Below, piece by piece: positions 46,210 to 58,300 of a stretch of DNA of 64,000 nt (position 1 is the first letter of the stretch; the number at the start of each line of letters is the position of its first letter). Both the position numbers and the translations under genes were made by a program. The notes beneath the pieces are model-generated. The model saw only the letters and a list, made by a program, of their open reading frames with translations, had not been told where the DNA came from and made no database searches. Origin of the DNA: Nematostella vectensis (Eukaryota; Cnidaria; Anthozoa; Actiniaria; Edwardsiidae); the NCBI RefSeq assembly GCF_932526225.1, contig NC_064045.1, positions 4,474,498 to 4,538,497 of the forward strand, given 5' to 3'.

Positions 46210-46863
46210 CCCTGCTAGCAGAGGCCTCTTTTCTCTGTATTTCGCTGTGCTTGCGTTTGCGAGGAAAAGAGACCTCTGCCATGGGTCGAAACTGTTTTCG
46301 TTGCGCATGAGTGTGCGTTTCTAAACGACCGAGCTTGACGTGCCAAAACCCGTACCATCGCGCGAAAGCTGTCAATATGCTAATATGCAATATGCAAAGA
46401 CGAGTATTGTCTTGTTTGTGGGATACATTTCAAGACATCTGGGCAGGCGAGTTTCTTCAATGTAAATATCGCACAGTTGGACTCGAAGAAAATGTTACAA
46501 AAATTTTTGGTAAACTTAGATCAGCTAATTCCAGTAGAATATGCTGCAAAACTTGTAAACGGAAGATTAACTCGTTAGTCAAAAGAGAGAAAATCCTGAA
46601 TGAAGATAAGGCATTGAATGACTACTTTTAAAATTCGTCGCGTGATATTTCTACGGAGGACGCCGTTTCGAATGCGGGCTTAGTCATTGTGGGCTCAAAT
46701 AGTGGCCAGTAATTAATTAACGGAGCATGCGCTCTGGATCTCCCGTCCACGATCGTGGACGGCGGTTTGATCAAACGAACTTGCGACCCATGGCAGAGGT
46801 ATCTTTTTCTCGCGAACTCCAACCCAGCGAAATACAGAGAAAAGAGGCCTCTGCTAGCAGGGA
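46210..46863. mobile_element. TIR element of about 650 bp with possible cargo ORF
   Basis: Terminal arms of about 85 bp: CCCTGCTAGCAGAGGCCTCT, TCTCTGTATTTCGCTG and GACCTCTGCCATGGGTCG on the left, all mirrored on the right. A plus frame of 106 codons (46311-46631) is open inside, with a Cys-x2-Cys motif in RICCKTCKRK; it matches no transposase I know. A 16-bp perfect palindrome GTCCACGATCGTGGAC lies at 46745-46760. Related single ends occur at 55210-55285 and possibly 27737-27756. Confidence 0.8.
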
Positions 46864-47021
46864 ATTACAATGGCTGCCCAGATTAAGAATTCTGATAGTG
46901 TACTTTTCAAAAAAAATTTTGGGGCAGTATATTTTTTTCATGTGGTCGTATTTAAGGCTCAGTCCAGGCAGGCGAGACCAAGGGTTAAATGCCTTTCATA
47001 TCCTTGCAGAACAAACGTTAA

Positions 47022-47663
47022 GGTGGCGGTCCGAGGTTATTTTGGCTAAACAGCTTATATACTATGTTCCCTACAGAAGACTCATTTTCGGCGCGATTTT
47101 CGTAAATTTTTCAGATTTTATTAATACATCTATGCTTTATCAGTTTCCGCTAGATTCACACTTGTTTGAAATCAAATTATTTTTTTTCATGCAATGTAAA
47201 TGGAAGCAATGTTTTTATATTAAAATAAAAATCTCGAATTCTGCGCGATAAATTTTTTTCTAAATCTACAGTAACACCTAACAATACTCCAGCTTGAAGC
47301 ACACAAATTTTTGGCTTTAAACTGACCTGTCAAACTTCGCGATTGATGAATCTTTATCTTACGCCAAAATTGTCCTCGCAATCTTTGAAAAAATAAATGC
47401 ACTCTTGCCTACAAAGATCCATCCTCGAATTTACGCCCCCTGCTAAGTCCACACCCTAAGGCAACTTGTGTGAGAGGGGCAAGAGGACCAGTGTTGCACA
47501 AGAATAAATTCCACCAGATGGCCAATTCGAGAGTATTTTTATTAAGATAATTTGAAAACTAAAGAATTTATTCCTTTTCAACATTTGAGCCCAAGTCTTC
47601 TAAGAGTCTAATATAGGGAACTTAGTAAAAGCTGTTTAGCCAAAACAATCTCGGCGCGCCACC
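47022..47663. mobile_element. TTAA-flanked miniature element (642 bp)
   Basis: Arms of about 55 bp, starting GGTGGCGGTCCGAGGTTATT on the left with TTTTGGCTAAACAGCTT and GTTCCCTA further in, all mirrored on the right. Both ends abut TTAA (47018-47021 and 47664-47667), the target duplication of piggyBac-type transposition. No transposase. Open frames inside are short. Confidence 0.85.
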
Positions 47664-47667
47664 TTAA

Positions 47668-49772
47668 GTGACAATCACGAAACCGGGTGGGATTTTATTG
47701 TGTATAAATCTGAATGTTTAATACTTGGCTGAGCGGTTGGCAAATAAGTTTTTAAGACGTAACTATTAGGTGTAATGGTCATTTCCATGTTTTTATTTTT
47801 GCGTCACGTAATTTTTTTTGTCGCCTATTGTCTTAGTGATATAGTGGTCTCAGTAACTTGTTATATGGATTTTAGTTTCTGAAGTGGAGCGGCTGTTTAT
47901 ATTTTAATTGAAAAACAGACGCACACACCAGTTCAGAGCAGACAATAGTCTAAATTTTAGCTCGTCCGTTTAATATTTAAATGATCGTTCGATTAAAGAA
48001 AGATAATCAGATATATTTTTAGCTATAACTAATAATTTGTCAATAATTTTGTATTTAACTAACGTTTTTTCGCTGCAAGAGAGGAAACACCTAAGTGGTA
48101 GCGACATTTTCGAAGGTTGTTGAGGGAAACTATGGAGTTTTCTAGATCCGACACCGTCAGATTTCTACAGGCACGTACTCAGGATTGTCTGAAAGGGGGG
48201 TGTGCACTCGTAGATTTTGGAAAAAGGATATTTTTTTTACTATCCTAGTAAAGACCCACTTTTCAGCTGCTAAGGATGGGAGGGGGGGGGGGGGGGTGAG
48301 GGGTACGCTTGTACTTTTCCAAAACAGGCATGTGCGGCGAAGAGTGTTCTGTTACGGGGTTGATAGTGAAATAAAAAACATACAAGAAAACAAAGGCATT
48401 ATTCTTCTCTTCAAAAACAGACTGTACTTTTTTAAAAACATCTTCCCCGCGTCCTTTAATGCCCGTTTCGATAGTAAAAAGTAAATATATCAGAAGGAAA
48501 TTTTTTATACCATGGGTACCTAGAGGCTTGTAGTGGCTGGTAGCTGTACCGCGGATTGGCAAGCATGAGCCTCTTAACAGGGTGAAAACATTTAAATGCG
48601 CCGTTCTTTTTTGTGAGGAGAGTCTCGCCATCAATGTTATCGTACCAAGGTATTGGCATTGACATACCGTTACACCCCAGTGACGATATCGTGACGATAT
48701 ACCCTTAACCATCGGGCTTTAACGGAAACGCCCTCTCTACACATCGGATGAAGCACTTAGGTTACACGCCCAGGAAGAAGTCGTTCATTTTAAAGTCAAG
48801 GGCGTCTTACCCAGTCAAACAAGTCCAAGAAAGATAATATGGCATGTAGTTGTGGGTGGGGGTCTCCTTAGGCTGTTGTCACGCACTACTACGCCTAGAG
48901 AGCGATCTATCTATCACGATTATCTTTTGAAAATATCGCCAGCTTGCTGGGAGAGCGAGACATTTCGTCAACAAATGAACGCACTGCATCTCGAGGATGA
49001 GTCGTCAATCGAAGCCAAGCCCTTCAATTTCAATATAGTCGCCAACGACTCACGTGACCGTACCCCAGCAGGCCAGTGAAAATAAAAAATTCGTTAGGGT
49101 AAGATTTCAAATCGTGGATTTTGAATCTTGAAAAAAAGCGCTTTAATAAACACAACACTAGACTACACACGTCTTTTCAACAAATTGTTTTTGTATTTTT
49201 CAATAATTTTTTTTCGCCCTATGTTAACCGTAAATATCATTAGGGACAAATAAAGAGCTTGGGCTACCTGTGGAGACGATGGACGAAATGCGATATGGCG
49301 CCAAGGACTTATGGATAGACCAAGACCCCCCTCGGGCACAGGAAGCCTGCCTGGGGAAAATAACCGCTGTCCAAGTAATCGCAGGCGCTATTTGTCTAAA
49401 ATGAACAAGCAAACGGCAAGCAGACACGGTATTTTTTTATTTCTTGTCTAGATGTCACATTCAAGCATATCTTTTCTCGGATATACTACGATGGCCTTTA
49501 AAAATGCTGCCTTATTAGTAATAAGAGTTTCAAAAAACTCTGTAATGGATATTTTAGCTCTATGATGACAGCCATTAGTAAATTACAGCGAAAACAAGTC
49601 CCTAAATGCTGTTCTTTTACCTGACATGAGCAGTAGCGGGTCTAGGGGGAGGGGTTAGGGGGTTTAAACCCCCCTTTGGCCTGCCAGAAAGCCATTTGTA
49701 ACAAAAAAATACCCCCCGCCCCTTTGTCACTGAGCCCACTGCCAGCCCCCCCCTTTTTAGCGAAGCTAGATC
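47668..49772. other. Gene-poor interval with two weak coding-like patches
   Basis: Mostly AT-rich DNA with G/C tracts (about 48281-48297) and GC-ended repeat scraps (about 48170-48300, 49630-49760). Two patches have coding-like composition. One is minus, about 48456-48665, containing IPWYDNIDGETLLTKKNGAF. The other is plus, about 48872-49079, containing YLLKISPACWESETFRQQM, ending in TGA with AATAAA immediately after and a TCCTTAG acceptor just before. I recognise neither and find no partner exons, so they are not called as genes. Confidence 0.4.
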
Positions 49773-50065
49773 CAGGCGCGTTCCCCAGGATTGGCCAAGG
49801 GGGGTGCGCAGTAATAGGTATCATATGGAAAAAGCATAGCATTTGATGATTCCTTAATGAGAAATGACCCACTTTTTTGCCGCCAAGAGGGGGGGGGGGG
49901 GGGGGGTGCGCAGTCATGGGTATCATATGGAAAAAGCATAGCATTTGATGATTCCTTAATAAGAAATGACCCACTTTTTTGCCGCCAAGAGGAGGGGTGG
50001 GTGCGCAGTCATAGGTATCATATGGAAAAAGCATGGTATTTAAAGATCTGTACAAGAAATGACTA
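49773..50065. repeat. Family 4 element, internally tandemly repeated (about 3 units of 95-105 bp)
   Basis: Inverted relative to the 41071 copy. It begins CAGGCGCG, TTGGCCAAGG, then three tandem units, each with GGGTGCGCAGT, GGTATCATATGGAAAAAGCA and GAAATGACCCACTTTTTTGC separated by G-tracts, at about 49799, 49904 and 49998. Units two and three look nearly identical. Confidence 0.85.
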
Positions 50066-50835
50066 GCCTAGATTCTAGATCCCAGTTCCTTCTCCAGCAA
50101 TAATTAAACTCTTACTCTATTCTTTGATCTTTTTTATGCACTTCTGCCCTTATCCTCTGTTTTGTTCTAGTAGTGTACCATATCTTTGGGTGGGTTTGGG
50201 GTTGGACTGGAGTGTGCGTCTCTGTTTTCCAATGTTTCATCTCACTAGGTGCATTCTATTCTATGAATCATAAGGTAGCATGATTTACAACACTGAATAT
50301 TTTTCTGAAGGGCAAACGCTCCTTGAAGTTTTTGAAACTAATAATAATATTGTAAGTTATTATATTTTCTTGAGATTCTCTGCCATTCCTAGTCCCCTTG
50401 CACAGTCGTTTTTTTTTTTTTTTGTGTCGGTCACACAACACTCCCAATAACGTATGCGCGGAAGACATTCCACTTGAGTAAGCAGCATTTTTCAACACCA
50501 CGAAGCGCTCCGCGACGTCGCAAAATATAGTTTTTTTTTTTTATTTCCCGCAAGATTACAATTGAGTGCTATATTTACATCCGGGAATCTTATTGTTTAG
50601 CCATCTCGTACGTTAGACTTGGCTACCTGTGCCTTCATAGTTCCCGGTCTAGACCCTGTCTAGGTCAGAGTTAATCACTTAACATGAAAGCTGCAAGAAA
50701 AAAGTACTGGACCGCTTAGAGCCTGGTCTGGTTGAGGCATACAGTAATAGCTATTTGGTTTGAAAAATGATTACATGTGCTAGTACACCGCTAACTTAGG
50801 CAGCTTCACGAGGATAGCAATTATAAGTTTCCGGT
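50066..50835. other. 3' flank of the membrane collagen gene
   Basis: No gene seen. T-tracts at about 50407-50421 and 50531-50542 could supply a minus-strand AATAAA-type signal (TTTATT at about 50538-50543), but this is weak. Confidence 0.4.
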
Positions 50836-53800
50836 TTACATTGTGCAAACTACACACGGTAGCCTCTCGCCGCGCGTGTATGGAGGGCATGAGAACGAGT
50901 CGCAGTCGGCGCGGAGGGCCTGGACAAAGTCGTTAGCGGAGAACATGGAGAGCGCGTCGCGGTCGATGCAAATCATTTCTTTGTGGTCTTTTCTGTTGAT
51001 CTGCAAGGTAAAACACATTCATGTATAACACAAGGCGACACCAAGCGACACGGTTCGGTAAAGCCAATGGGCCGATCTCCAAATAACGGGGATCATGTGT
51101 AATTAGAGCCGAGAGCGAGGCTTTGGCCGAGTTTGTACACGGTATTAGTGCTTCGTTATCAGGGCCGTAGCAGGGGGGGGGGGGGGGGCGGCACTGGGGA
51201 CATGTTCACCCCCCTCAATGTTTTAAAAAAGTATAAGGAAATGGCCAGTAGGGGCGTGGCTGTGCCCCTCCCCCAAATATTTTCTTAATGTTTCTGTATT
51301 GCCCCCCACCCCCAATTTTACGTGGCCTGCTACGGCTCTGATTATATGCATTATTTGTATACCGTGTTGCGCTAGAAGGTCTAGTGTTGCGCACGGCTTT
51401 TTGGCAGCGAGTACAAGTCAGCGACAGAAGGAAGAAATAAGGGCTTCAAGAAAGTCTAAAGTTGCATATGGCCTTTTCCTGTCGTGTCATCTCTTTCACG
51501 TAAATGTCGATATGTTATAGAGATCCAGAACAGTGTGGATTATATTTATGATAGAGTTGCATACAATATTGCGCGCAATACCTGAACGCCCAAGAACCCG
51601 TCATATTCTCGATGCCATCCTTTATAGCACTCCTTCCGTGCAGGGAGCATCACTTGGATACTGCGCGTCTTCACAAGGCAACGCGCGCACGTGACGTAAA
51701 AGAAGGTGGCCTTGAGATCGGTCTCTTGCTCGGGGTGTTGAGGTACCACAGATGAGTTTCGTATGGGGTCGGAAGGAGCTCGTTGGCCGAAGAACCAGGG
51801 TCTATTCGGCATGCATTCAAAGCTGGAGCCTCCGGTCCGACCCTTACCATGGCTTGTTGCGGCGGCTTGACCTGAGTAGAGGAAAAATATCTGTTGGCTC
51901 AAATATAAGGGTCTCTAACTCTTAACGCAACGCTTATCCGAGTATACTGTATGACCGGGCCTTACCTTGAGCGTATATGTTGTACCTGAGTATATAGGCC
52001 GGCCTAACACTGAATGTAACGCATACTCGATATACATATGGACCGGCCTAACCCTGTACCCGAGCATATAGAGCGGTCTAACTCAAGTAAATGGTTTGGT
52101 AGGTCTAAAGACTTCTAATTATTAATGAATGCATTTATACCTGGTTCTAATATCGAATGAATGCATATAACTATAAAAACGCATGCCTAATTTAAAGAGA
52201 CCGGGCCTTACAGTGAGAGAAAGCGTATGCGTGCCTAAGTATACCGACCGGTTTTTTAATCCTCTAGTATGCCTAAGTCTAACGCGTACCTGAGTACACA
52301 GCGGCCGGGCTGATAGTGTATGGCGCACCATATAAGATATGGACTGGGGCTAGCAGGGAGTATAAGCGTATGCATGCCTAAGTAGATGGATCAGGGATCT
52401 AAACCTCTATGCCCAACGCGTACCTGAGTATATAGAGCGGGCACCCCCTTGAGGACATGTAGTTCGTCCCCACCGCGTGTACACCACGCCCGTGGCCCTA
52501 GCAGAGTCACTCTCCCAACTGCTATCGTCATCATCCATATAGGAGGCCAGGTAGCATGGCTTTGGAGTCCTTCTGCCTCGCTTTGTGACGTAACAAGTTG
52601 CGACTCCCTTGTCGCCTTTCTCTCCTTTTCGTCCCGTGTCCCCACGTGCTCCTGGTTCCCCGTTTTCACCAGACAGGCCGGTTGGCCCGCGGTCACCCTT
52701 TGGTCCCGGCAAGCCTTGCACGCCTGGGAATTGTGCAACAAATTGACAGCAATTGATTTTGTTTGTTCAGACGCTATTTCATTTACATCGCACACACTCC
52801 TACGAATTCTTCTTATTTTCATCATAGTAAAAATGCTGCTTTACATAGCGTTACAGCGTAATCTCAAAGCCACCCAGGCACGATACTAGGATTTGCTGAG
52901 GAGGGAGGGATGGGGGAGCGCGCATCCCATGTGCACGCGCGCCATTTATTGGCTTTCTTCGAAGTAGTCAAGCTGAAATGTTACTAGGAGGCGAATATTT
53001 CTCTTGGATTTTTACGTTAAACTTCTTTCATATTTTTGTCACCCATGACTTCATTACTGGACGTAATGGTCTCCGAAAAAGAAATGAATTTAATTGAGTA
53101 ACATCAATATTCAATTATAAATTGTGATAGTCATTAAAAACTGCCCAGGCAAAAGGCTCAAAATTGGCTAGCTTTCCTGGCGGAGTCTCTTTAGATTGAC
53201 CACAAGACAAAGGAAATGTCAGCATATTTTTTTGTCTTGTTGTCCGTCCTTCGAGAATTCGCCGCAGTGTCTTTAGAAGCACACCTTTGTCTCCCATCAA
53301 GCCTTTCGGGCCGATAGGACCTCTTTCGCCCTGAAGTCCCTGGAGTCCGTTAACGCCTGGGGGCCCCGGTGCACCTGGTGGTCCTGGAGAGCCCTCTTTA
53401 CCGTTAGTGCCGTCCCTTCCCGGCATACCCATCGGTCCGTCCATCCCAGGCCTTCCGTCTAAGCCATTTCTTCCCGGCATGCCTGGGGAGCCAGCCGGAC
53501 CGCGGGGCCCTGTTGAGTACCGTCTTCTCTCCAGTTCCTCACGGATTAAACGGACACTAGCAAAGGGAATGAAATGGCCAAAGTAAGACAACAACTCTTC
53601 CCAGAATGCATTACTGTTCTTTGTGGTCTAAAGCCAAGTGAATTCAAGAGATAGGATCTACATAAAAGGGATCGTAAAAGGCCGCTATCGCAACTCTTAG
53701 GCAAAGGGAATATAGTTTTTCCTTTGAAATCTGACTGAGAGGGTTGCTAGATGGATTTTTATTATGGCCACTTTGCTCAATTTTTATCTAATATGTTGCT

Positions 53801-54717
53801 ATGCTTTTTAGGATTTCTTGTTGATTTTCTTATAGAATTATTATTACCTTTATATATATTTTTTTTTTTGGGGGGGGGGGGGGGGTTGATTTCCGAATAT
53901 CAAGAAAATATGTAAAAAAATGATCGTTTGCCAAACGCGGTCACTTCCATATGAGAAAACTAATATATGTTTCTTATTTGGAAAAACTGAATGATTCTTC
54001 TCATTTTATGGTTGGCGTACCGCAGGTGCTTCATAAAATTTATGACTCTGTAATCAAAAGAGAAAAACAGTGACTGTGACCATCTTTAGTCAATGGAGAA
54101 AGTCTCTGAAAAGTAACAAAGATTTATCTGTACCAGATCCTCAAAACGCCAACGTTTTCTTCATCTTCATATGTAACGAGCCGTCAGATATCAGAGAATT
54201 TAAAGCCATTTACTTCGTCATTAAATAAACCCTCAACAAGTCACTGAGGTAAAAAAAATGACTAAAAAAAGTATCGTGTTACTTTCAAAGTGTCATGGTG
54301 TTGATGTAACACCACTCTTTGATCTCTCATGTAGCTCCTTGATAATAAAACTAATTGTCTTTAGTTAACAACAAACAAGAAAATGGATCCGTCAACTCAC
54401 TGCACATCAAGACGTTGAATCTGATTCTGCAGTTGGTACATGGGGGCCAGTCGAGACGTTAAATCGTTCCTGCGCTTTCGATTATGTGAAGCGTCTTGAT
54501 CCAGTACATTCCGATGCGTAGCCGAGGGTCCATGGCCATGCGTGTCGTCCAGCACATCTCTTTTAGCGTTGCCGCTACACTCGCACGCATGCACAGGCAT
54601 AAAAACCAAATAAGCGATGCAAACAAGCGATAAGCCAAGTGCCACAAAGCTAAACGCCATCACCATCGCGAGCCGACATGACGTCGTTTGACGCAAACTA
54701 GACTCTTTCTTCTCCAT
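50836..54717 (-). CDS. Type II transmembrane collagen with short-chain-collagen C4-like C-terminal domain
   Basis: Five exons in transcript order: 54401-54717, 53285-53556, 52424-52723, 51582-51871, 50836-51000; phases agree, 447 aa. The N-terminus is cytoplasmic (MEKKESSLRQ), then a membrane anchor (MAFSFVALGLSLVCIAYLVF), an extracellular linker with a furin-like RKRR site and a coiled-coil-like MYQLQNQIQRLDV, then 38 uninterrupted Gly-X-Y triplets across two exons, with a second basic cluster (ELERRR) just before them. The C-terminal domain has VVYTRWGRTTCPQG, a CARC pair and the terminal FSCPPYTRG...LPCVVC motif, which I recall from short-chain collagen C4-like proteins of sponges, cnidarians and lancelets. 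Start: this ATG is the only one giving the anchor; a longer frame upstream begins with GTG. Likely a trimeric, cell-surface or shed collagen. It is not TNF-like despite the ectodysplasin-like layout. Divergent from the IDO gene. Confidence 0.87.
51166..51337. mobile_element. hAT-like GC-ended element in a collagen-gene intron
   Basis: Starts CAGGGCCGTAGCAGGGGG and ends inverted with GGCCTGCTACGGCTCTG; GGGGCGTGGCTGTGCCCCT lies in the middle. Same class as the 21167 element, with which it shares AAAAAAGT.YAAGGAAATG. Confidence 0.65.
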
Positions 54718-55346
54718 TCCTTTGAAGCTATCTATATCGCTACTATATAGTCTTAGCTCACTCACAGAGTTTTGTTAAGGCATTTGTTTTTAAAGCGTAT
54801 AGCACCCAGTGTTTACGCCAAGGTCGTAAAGACGTGCGGGTTACAGGCGGACTAGACAAAGATGCTTTATACCGTTGCGCATTTAGTAATTTGATATCGC
54901 GCAAGCCATTGGTGAATTCATCTAGGGTCACCTTAAACTCCTGTTATCCCTCAGCGCGCCGCAAAACGCCGAAAAATAGCGGGAAAACATGACAAATTAT
55001 TGTCGTTTATAACAATAATGGAAGATCTAGAAGATGGAATTTGAACGCAAAAGCGACGCTTTAACTGTATGGAGTTGATTTATAGCTGTGTTGCAAAAAT
55101 TTGAAGTGCTTTTTATTTCCAAATTACCGCAATACAGGCCTTTTTTCGACCCCATAATCCCTGGGTTAAAATTCGCTAATGATAGTTTAGCCAACCTAAA
55201 AATAACTCCCGGCTTTTCTTTCCTCTTTTCTCTGTATTTCGCTAACGCTAGCCCAGAGGCCTCTCTGCTAGCGGGGTATCCTTGCATGAAACCTGCCGTA
55301 AACGTAAACATAAGTTTGATTTTTAAACTGAATTCTAGCGACAAAC
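54718..55346. promoter_or_regulatory. 629-bp divergent interval between membrane collagen and IDO genes
   Basis: The two ATGs face away from each other across this stretch, so it must hold both promoters unless 5' UTR introns lie outside. No TATA box, CRE or kappaB palindrome was found. A partial terminus of the 46210 element family (TCTCTGTATTTCGCTAACG, AGGCCTCTCTGCTAGCGGGG) occupies about 55210-55285, less than 140 bp from the IDO start. Confidence 0.5.
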
Positions 55347-58300
55347 ATGAATTCTAAGAAGGAAAAAAAAGGAGACTTATCGCCAGCACGCTACATTGTC
55401 GCGTTCAACATGTCTCCTAGCTTAGCTAGGCCGCCTTTATATATACGCAATGGTAAAGAAAATCACACAGGAAGCCCAACGCCTTACACTGCTCTCAAGG
55501 AACGCCTGCCTGATTTTGCTACTTATTTAGACTCGTTACTCTCTAATAAGTATGTCAACTCCATCACATTCTATGAATTTGAACGTTTAACTGCCGTTTA
55601 CCGAAAGAATATCATAAGGTACCCTTAGTTTTTGGTAAATGTATTTGCGTAATTTCATTTTCATTGTTTCAACAGGAATGGCTTGCGATCGTTTACCAAC
55701 TTGAGTGAGGTTCGTTTCGGGTCTTGTGACAGCTTCAAGAAAAGAATGAATGGGCCAAAGGTCCCTTTTTTGGAGGACTATGAAGTGTCACCGACTCGAG
55801 GGTTTATTCAGGATGAAGATCCTTTGGTAAGGGATAAAATCCTATAAGTTTAGATTAATGACCACTTTCTTGATAAAACAATAAACCCCTTCAGTTCCAA
55901 TACAGTTTTGCGGGCAGTAGGGGACTTGAACTAAGGTGAGTTTTGGGTGGCAAACTCAAAACAAAATAATCAAACAAAAAAATAAGAAATAACTGCGCCC
56001 ATCACACCAGAGAATGACGAAGAAATAAAATCTTTAAATAAAACTATACCCTTTCTGAAAAAAAAAGAGATCTTCCTTTTCGTAAGCGCTGAATAAGTTG
56101 CTTTTTGTTGCTGTTATTTTGCCACTAAAAGGCTGACCTTGCGTTAGTATGCCACCCAAACAGTCACATGATCTCTTAGCGCAAGTCCTGTATTGCTTCA
56201 TTCCACTTGCGTATTAAGATCTTGCTGGACCTCAGGCACCACCACATCTATTCTGTGAGAGTTTGCTGGAAAATATTAAGAAATGTAAGGAAATTCATGG
56301 GTTATCTGAGAATTAAGTCCCCCTTTCCTGTCCTCATGAAATCCTTGCTATAACCACCCTTATTGGATCTTGCATATTATCTGTTCCTATTTTTGTTTTA
56401 ACCCACATTATTTTAAATCTGCAACAATTACCTGAATACTTCGGTTCATGGGAAGAGGTTTGTGAGCGTTTGTTTCTGAGTGGTATTTTAACCCTCATTA
56501 TTTTAAATCAGCAACAATTACCTGAATACTTCAGTCCATGGGAAGAGGTTTGTGAGCGTTTGTTCCTGAGTGGTATTTTAACCCTCATTATTTTAAATCA
56601 GCAACAATTACCTGAATACTTCAGTCCATGGGAAGAGGTTTGTGAGCGTTTGCCAGAGATGTGGAAAGATGAGACAACACGCCATTGGATTGAACAGGTT
56701 AATATCATACAACTGGTGTCAAGAAATATCCCCACACCATACCCCTGGGGATCCAGGTTCCTGTCTAGAAGGAGGCTGAAGGGTCTGTTCATGTCACAAG
56801 ATGAGTTGGACCCCTTTGTTGGTAGCTAAGAAGACCATTAATTTAATGCATGTATCAAGATAGAAAAAAGTTTCTAGATGGATCTAGTGACCTATTACCA
56901 GAGCTATTAGAAAGCTGATTTCAACTGAGTGGATCCGTGGTCAGTGAATTTAAGACTCTGAACCCCACCCTGCCTTTTTCTAAAAACACACCGCTGGGAT
57001 CTTTCCACCAGCCAATGTTGGCTTAGTAAGTCAACTGCCAAGCTTTTGAGTAGTGGGGTTTGTTAGCCTTAGGAAGACAATATCTTGTTATGCCTCCTAG
57101 CTTTATGTCTCCTAGCAATATTCTTTCTATTTGAGAAGACTTCTTTCTGTTGTCTTTTGACTAAAGTCCTTATTCTGAATCTTATCCCCCCCTCCCCCTC
57201 ACCCCTCTCAACAGGCCTGAACTGAAATGTATCTTATATTAAAGTTGTATGTCTTCCACTTGACCTCCTTGGTAAACTGGTGATTTGTTGTACTGGATTT
57301 CTTTGCTATGGTTCTTTTTTATTTACAGTTACCTCTCCTAGACCATAATAAACTGACTTCTGCTCGAGAGTGGTGGAGAGCAAATCTTGTACTAGTGCTG
57401 ATGTCACATTCCTATGTTTGGTGCGAGGGTGAGACAAATCCAAAAAAGGTGAAGTATATACCTCCTGTTCTACAGGCCTTTGGTAATTAATTCAATAATA
57501 ATAATAAGGTCCTGTCTTAGTATCTAGGTGGTTGGATCTTCATTTCCACAGTCTAAATTGTTATTTTTAATGCATTGTTTACCTAAACTGTTAAGTAGCC
57601 AGAGAATTTGTGTATTGGATTGAACAACCTTTTTGCCAATTTTACCAAGAAGTGGAATATAGATGGTGGTTCATACAACAACAGCAAGCTACCATTCACT
57701 TTGTTGCAAAACACGCTTTAAAGCCCTCTGATAATGTAACTTATGCTGTATCTGAAGGCTCTTGCATACTCCAAGCCATTAAACAGTATTTTCAATTTCT
57801 TATCTTTTTTGTGAGCTCCCATTAGCTATATATATATCGCAGACACACATTTTTATAGATGCCTCTCATCTTTTACAGGTTTTGCCCAAGAGCGTGGCTG
57901 TACCCTTAGTAGGTGTTTCAGAACATCTAGGTAATAAATCGTGTATTGATACTAATCTGAATATCTGGTATATCAATAAAAAATATCAAAGATAAATAAT
58001 AAAAGAAATTATTGTAAATACAGGAGATGTGATGACAATGAATAATGGTGATGTAATAATGATGGTTATTTGTAGTGGTGATGGTGATGATGGTGGTAGT
58101 GATGGTGATGGAGGTGGTGATGGTGATGATAGTGATGGTGGTGGTGTTGGTAGTGGTGATAGTGAGATGGTGATGGTGGTGGTTATAGTGATGGTGATGG
58201 TGATGGTGGTTGTGGTGATGCTGGTGGTGATGATGATGATTGTAGATGAGGGTAACTGTTGATGATGTTAGTGGTGACGATGATGGTAGTGGTAGTGATT

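Noticed and set aside
46727-47251. Plus ORF of 174 codons
   Set aside because: It runs across the right arm of one inverted-repeat element into another, so it is a chance frame.
50836-54717. Ectodysplasin/TNF ligand, prompted by type II anchor, furin site and collagen repeat beside receptor genes
   Set aside because: The C-terminal domain has WGRTTCP and LPCVVC motifs and many cysteines, not TNF beta-strand motifs.
56470-56829. Independent 119-codon ORF
   Set aside because: It is the IDO exon plus its triplicated acceptor region read in frame, not a separate gene.
58029-58262. 77-codon Met/Gly/Asp ORF
   Set aside because: Product of the GGTGAT microsatellite in an IDO intron.
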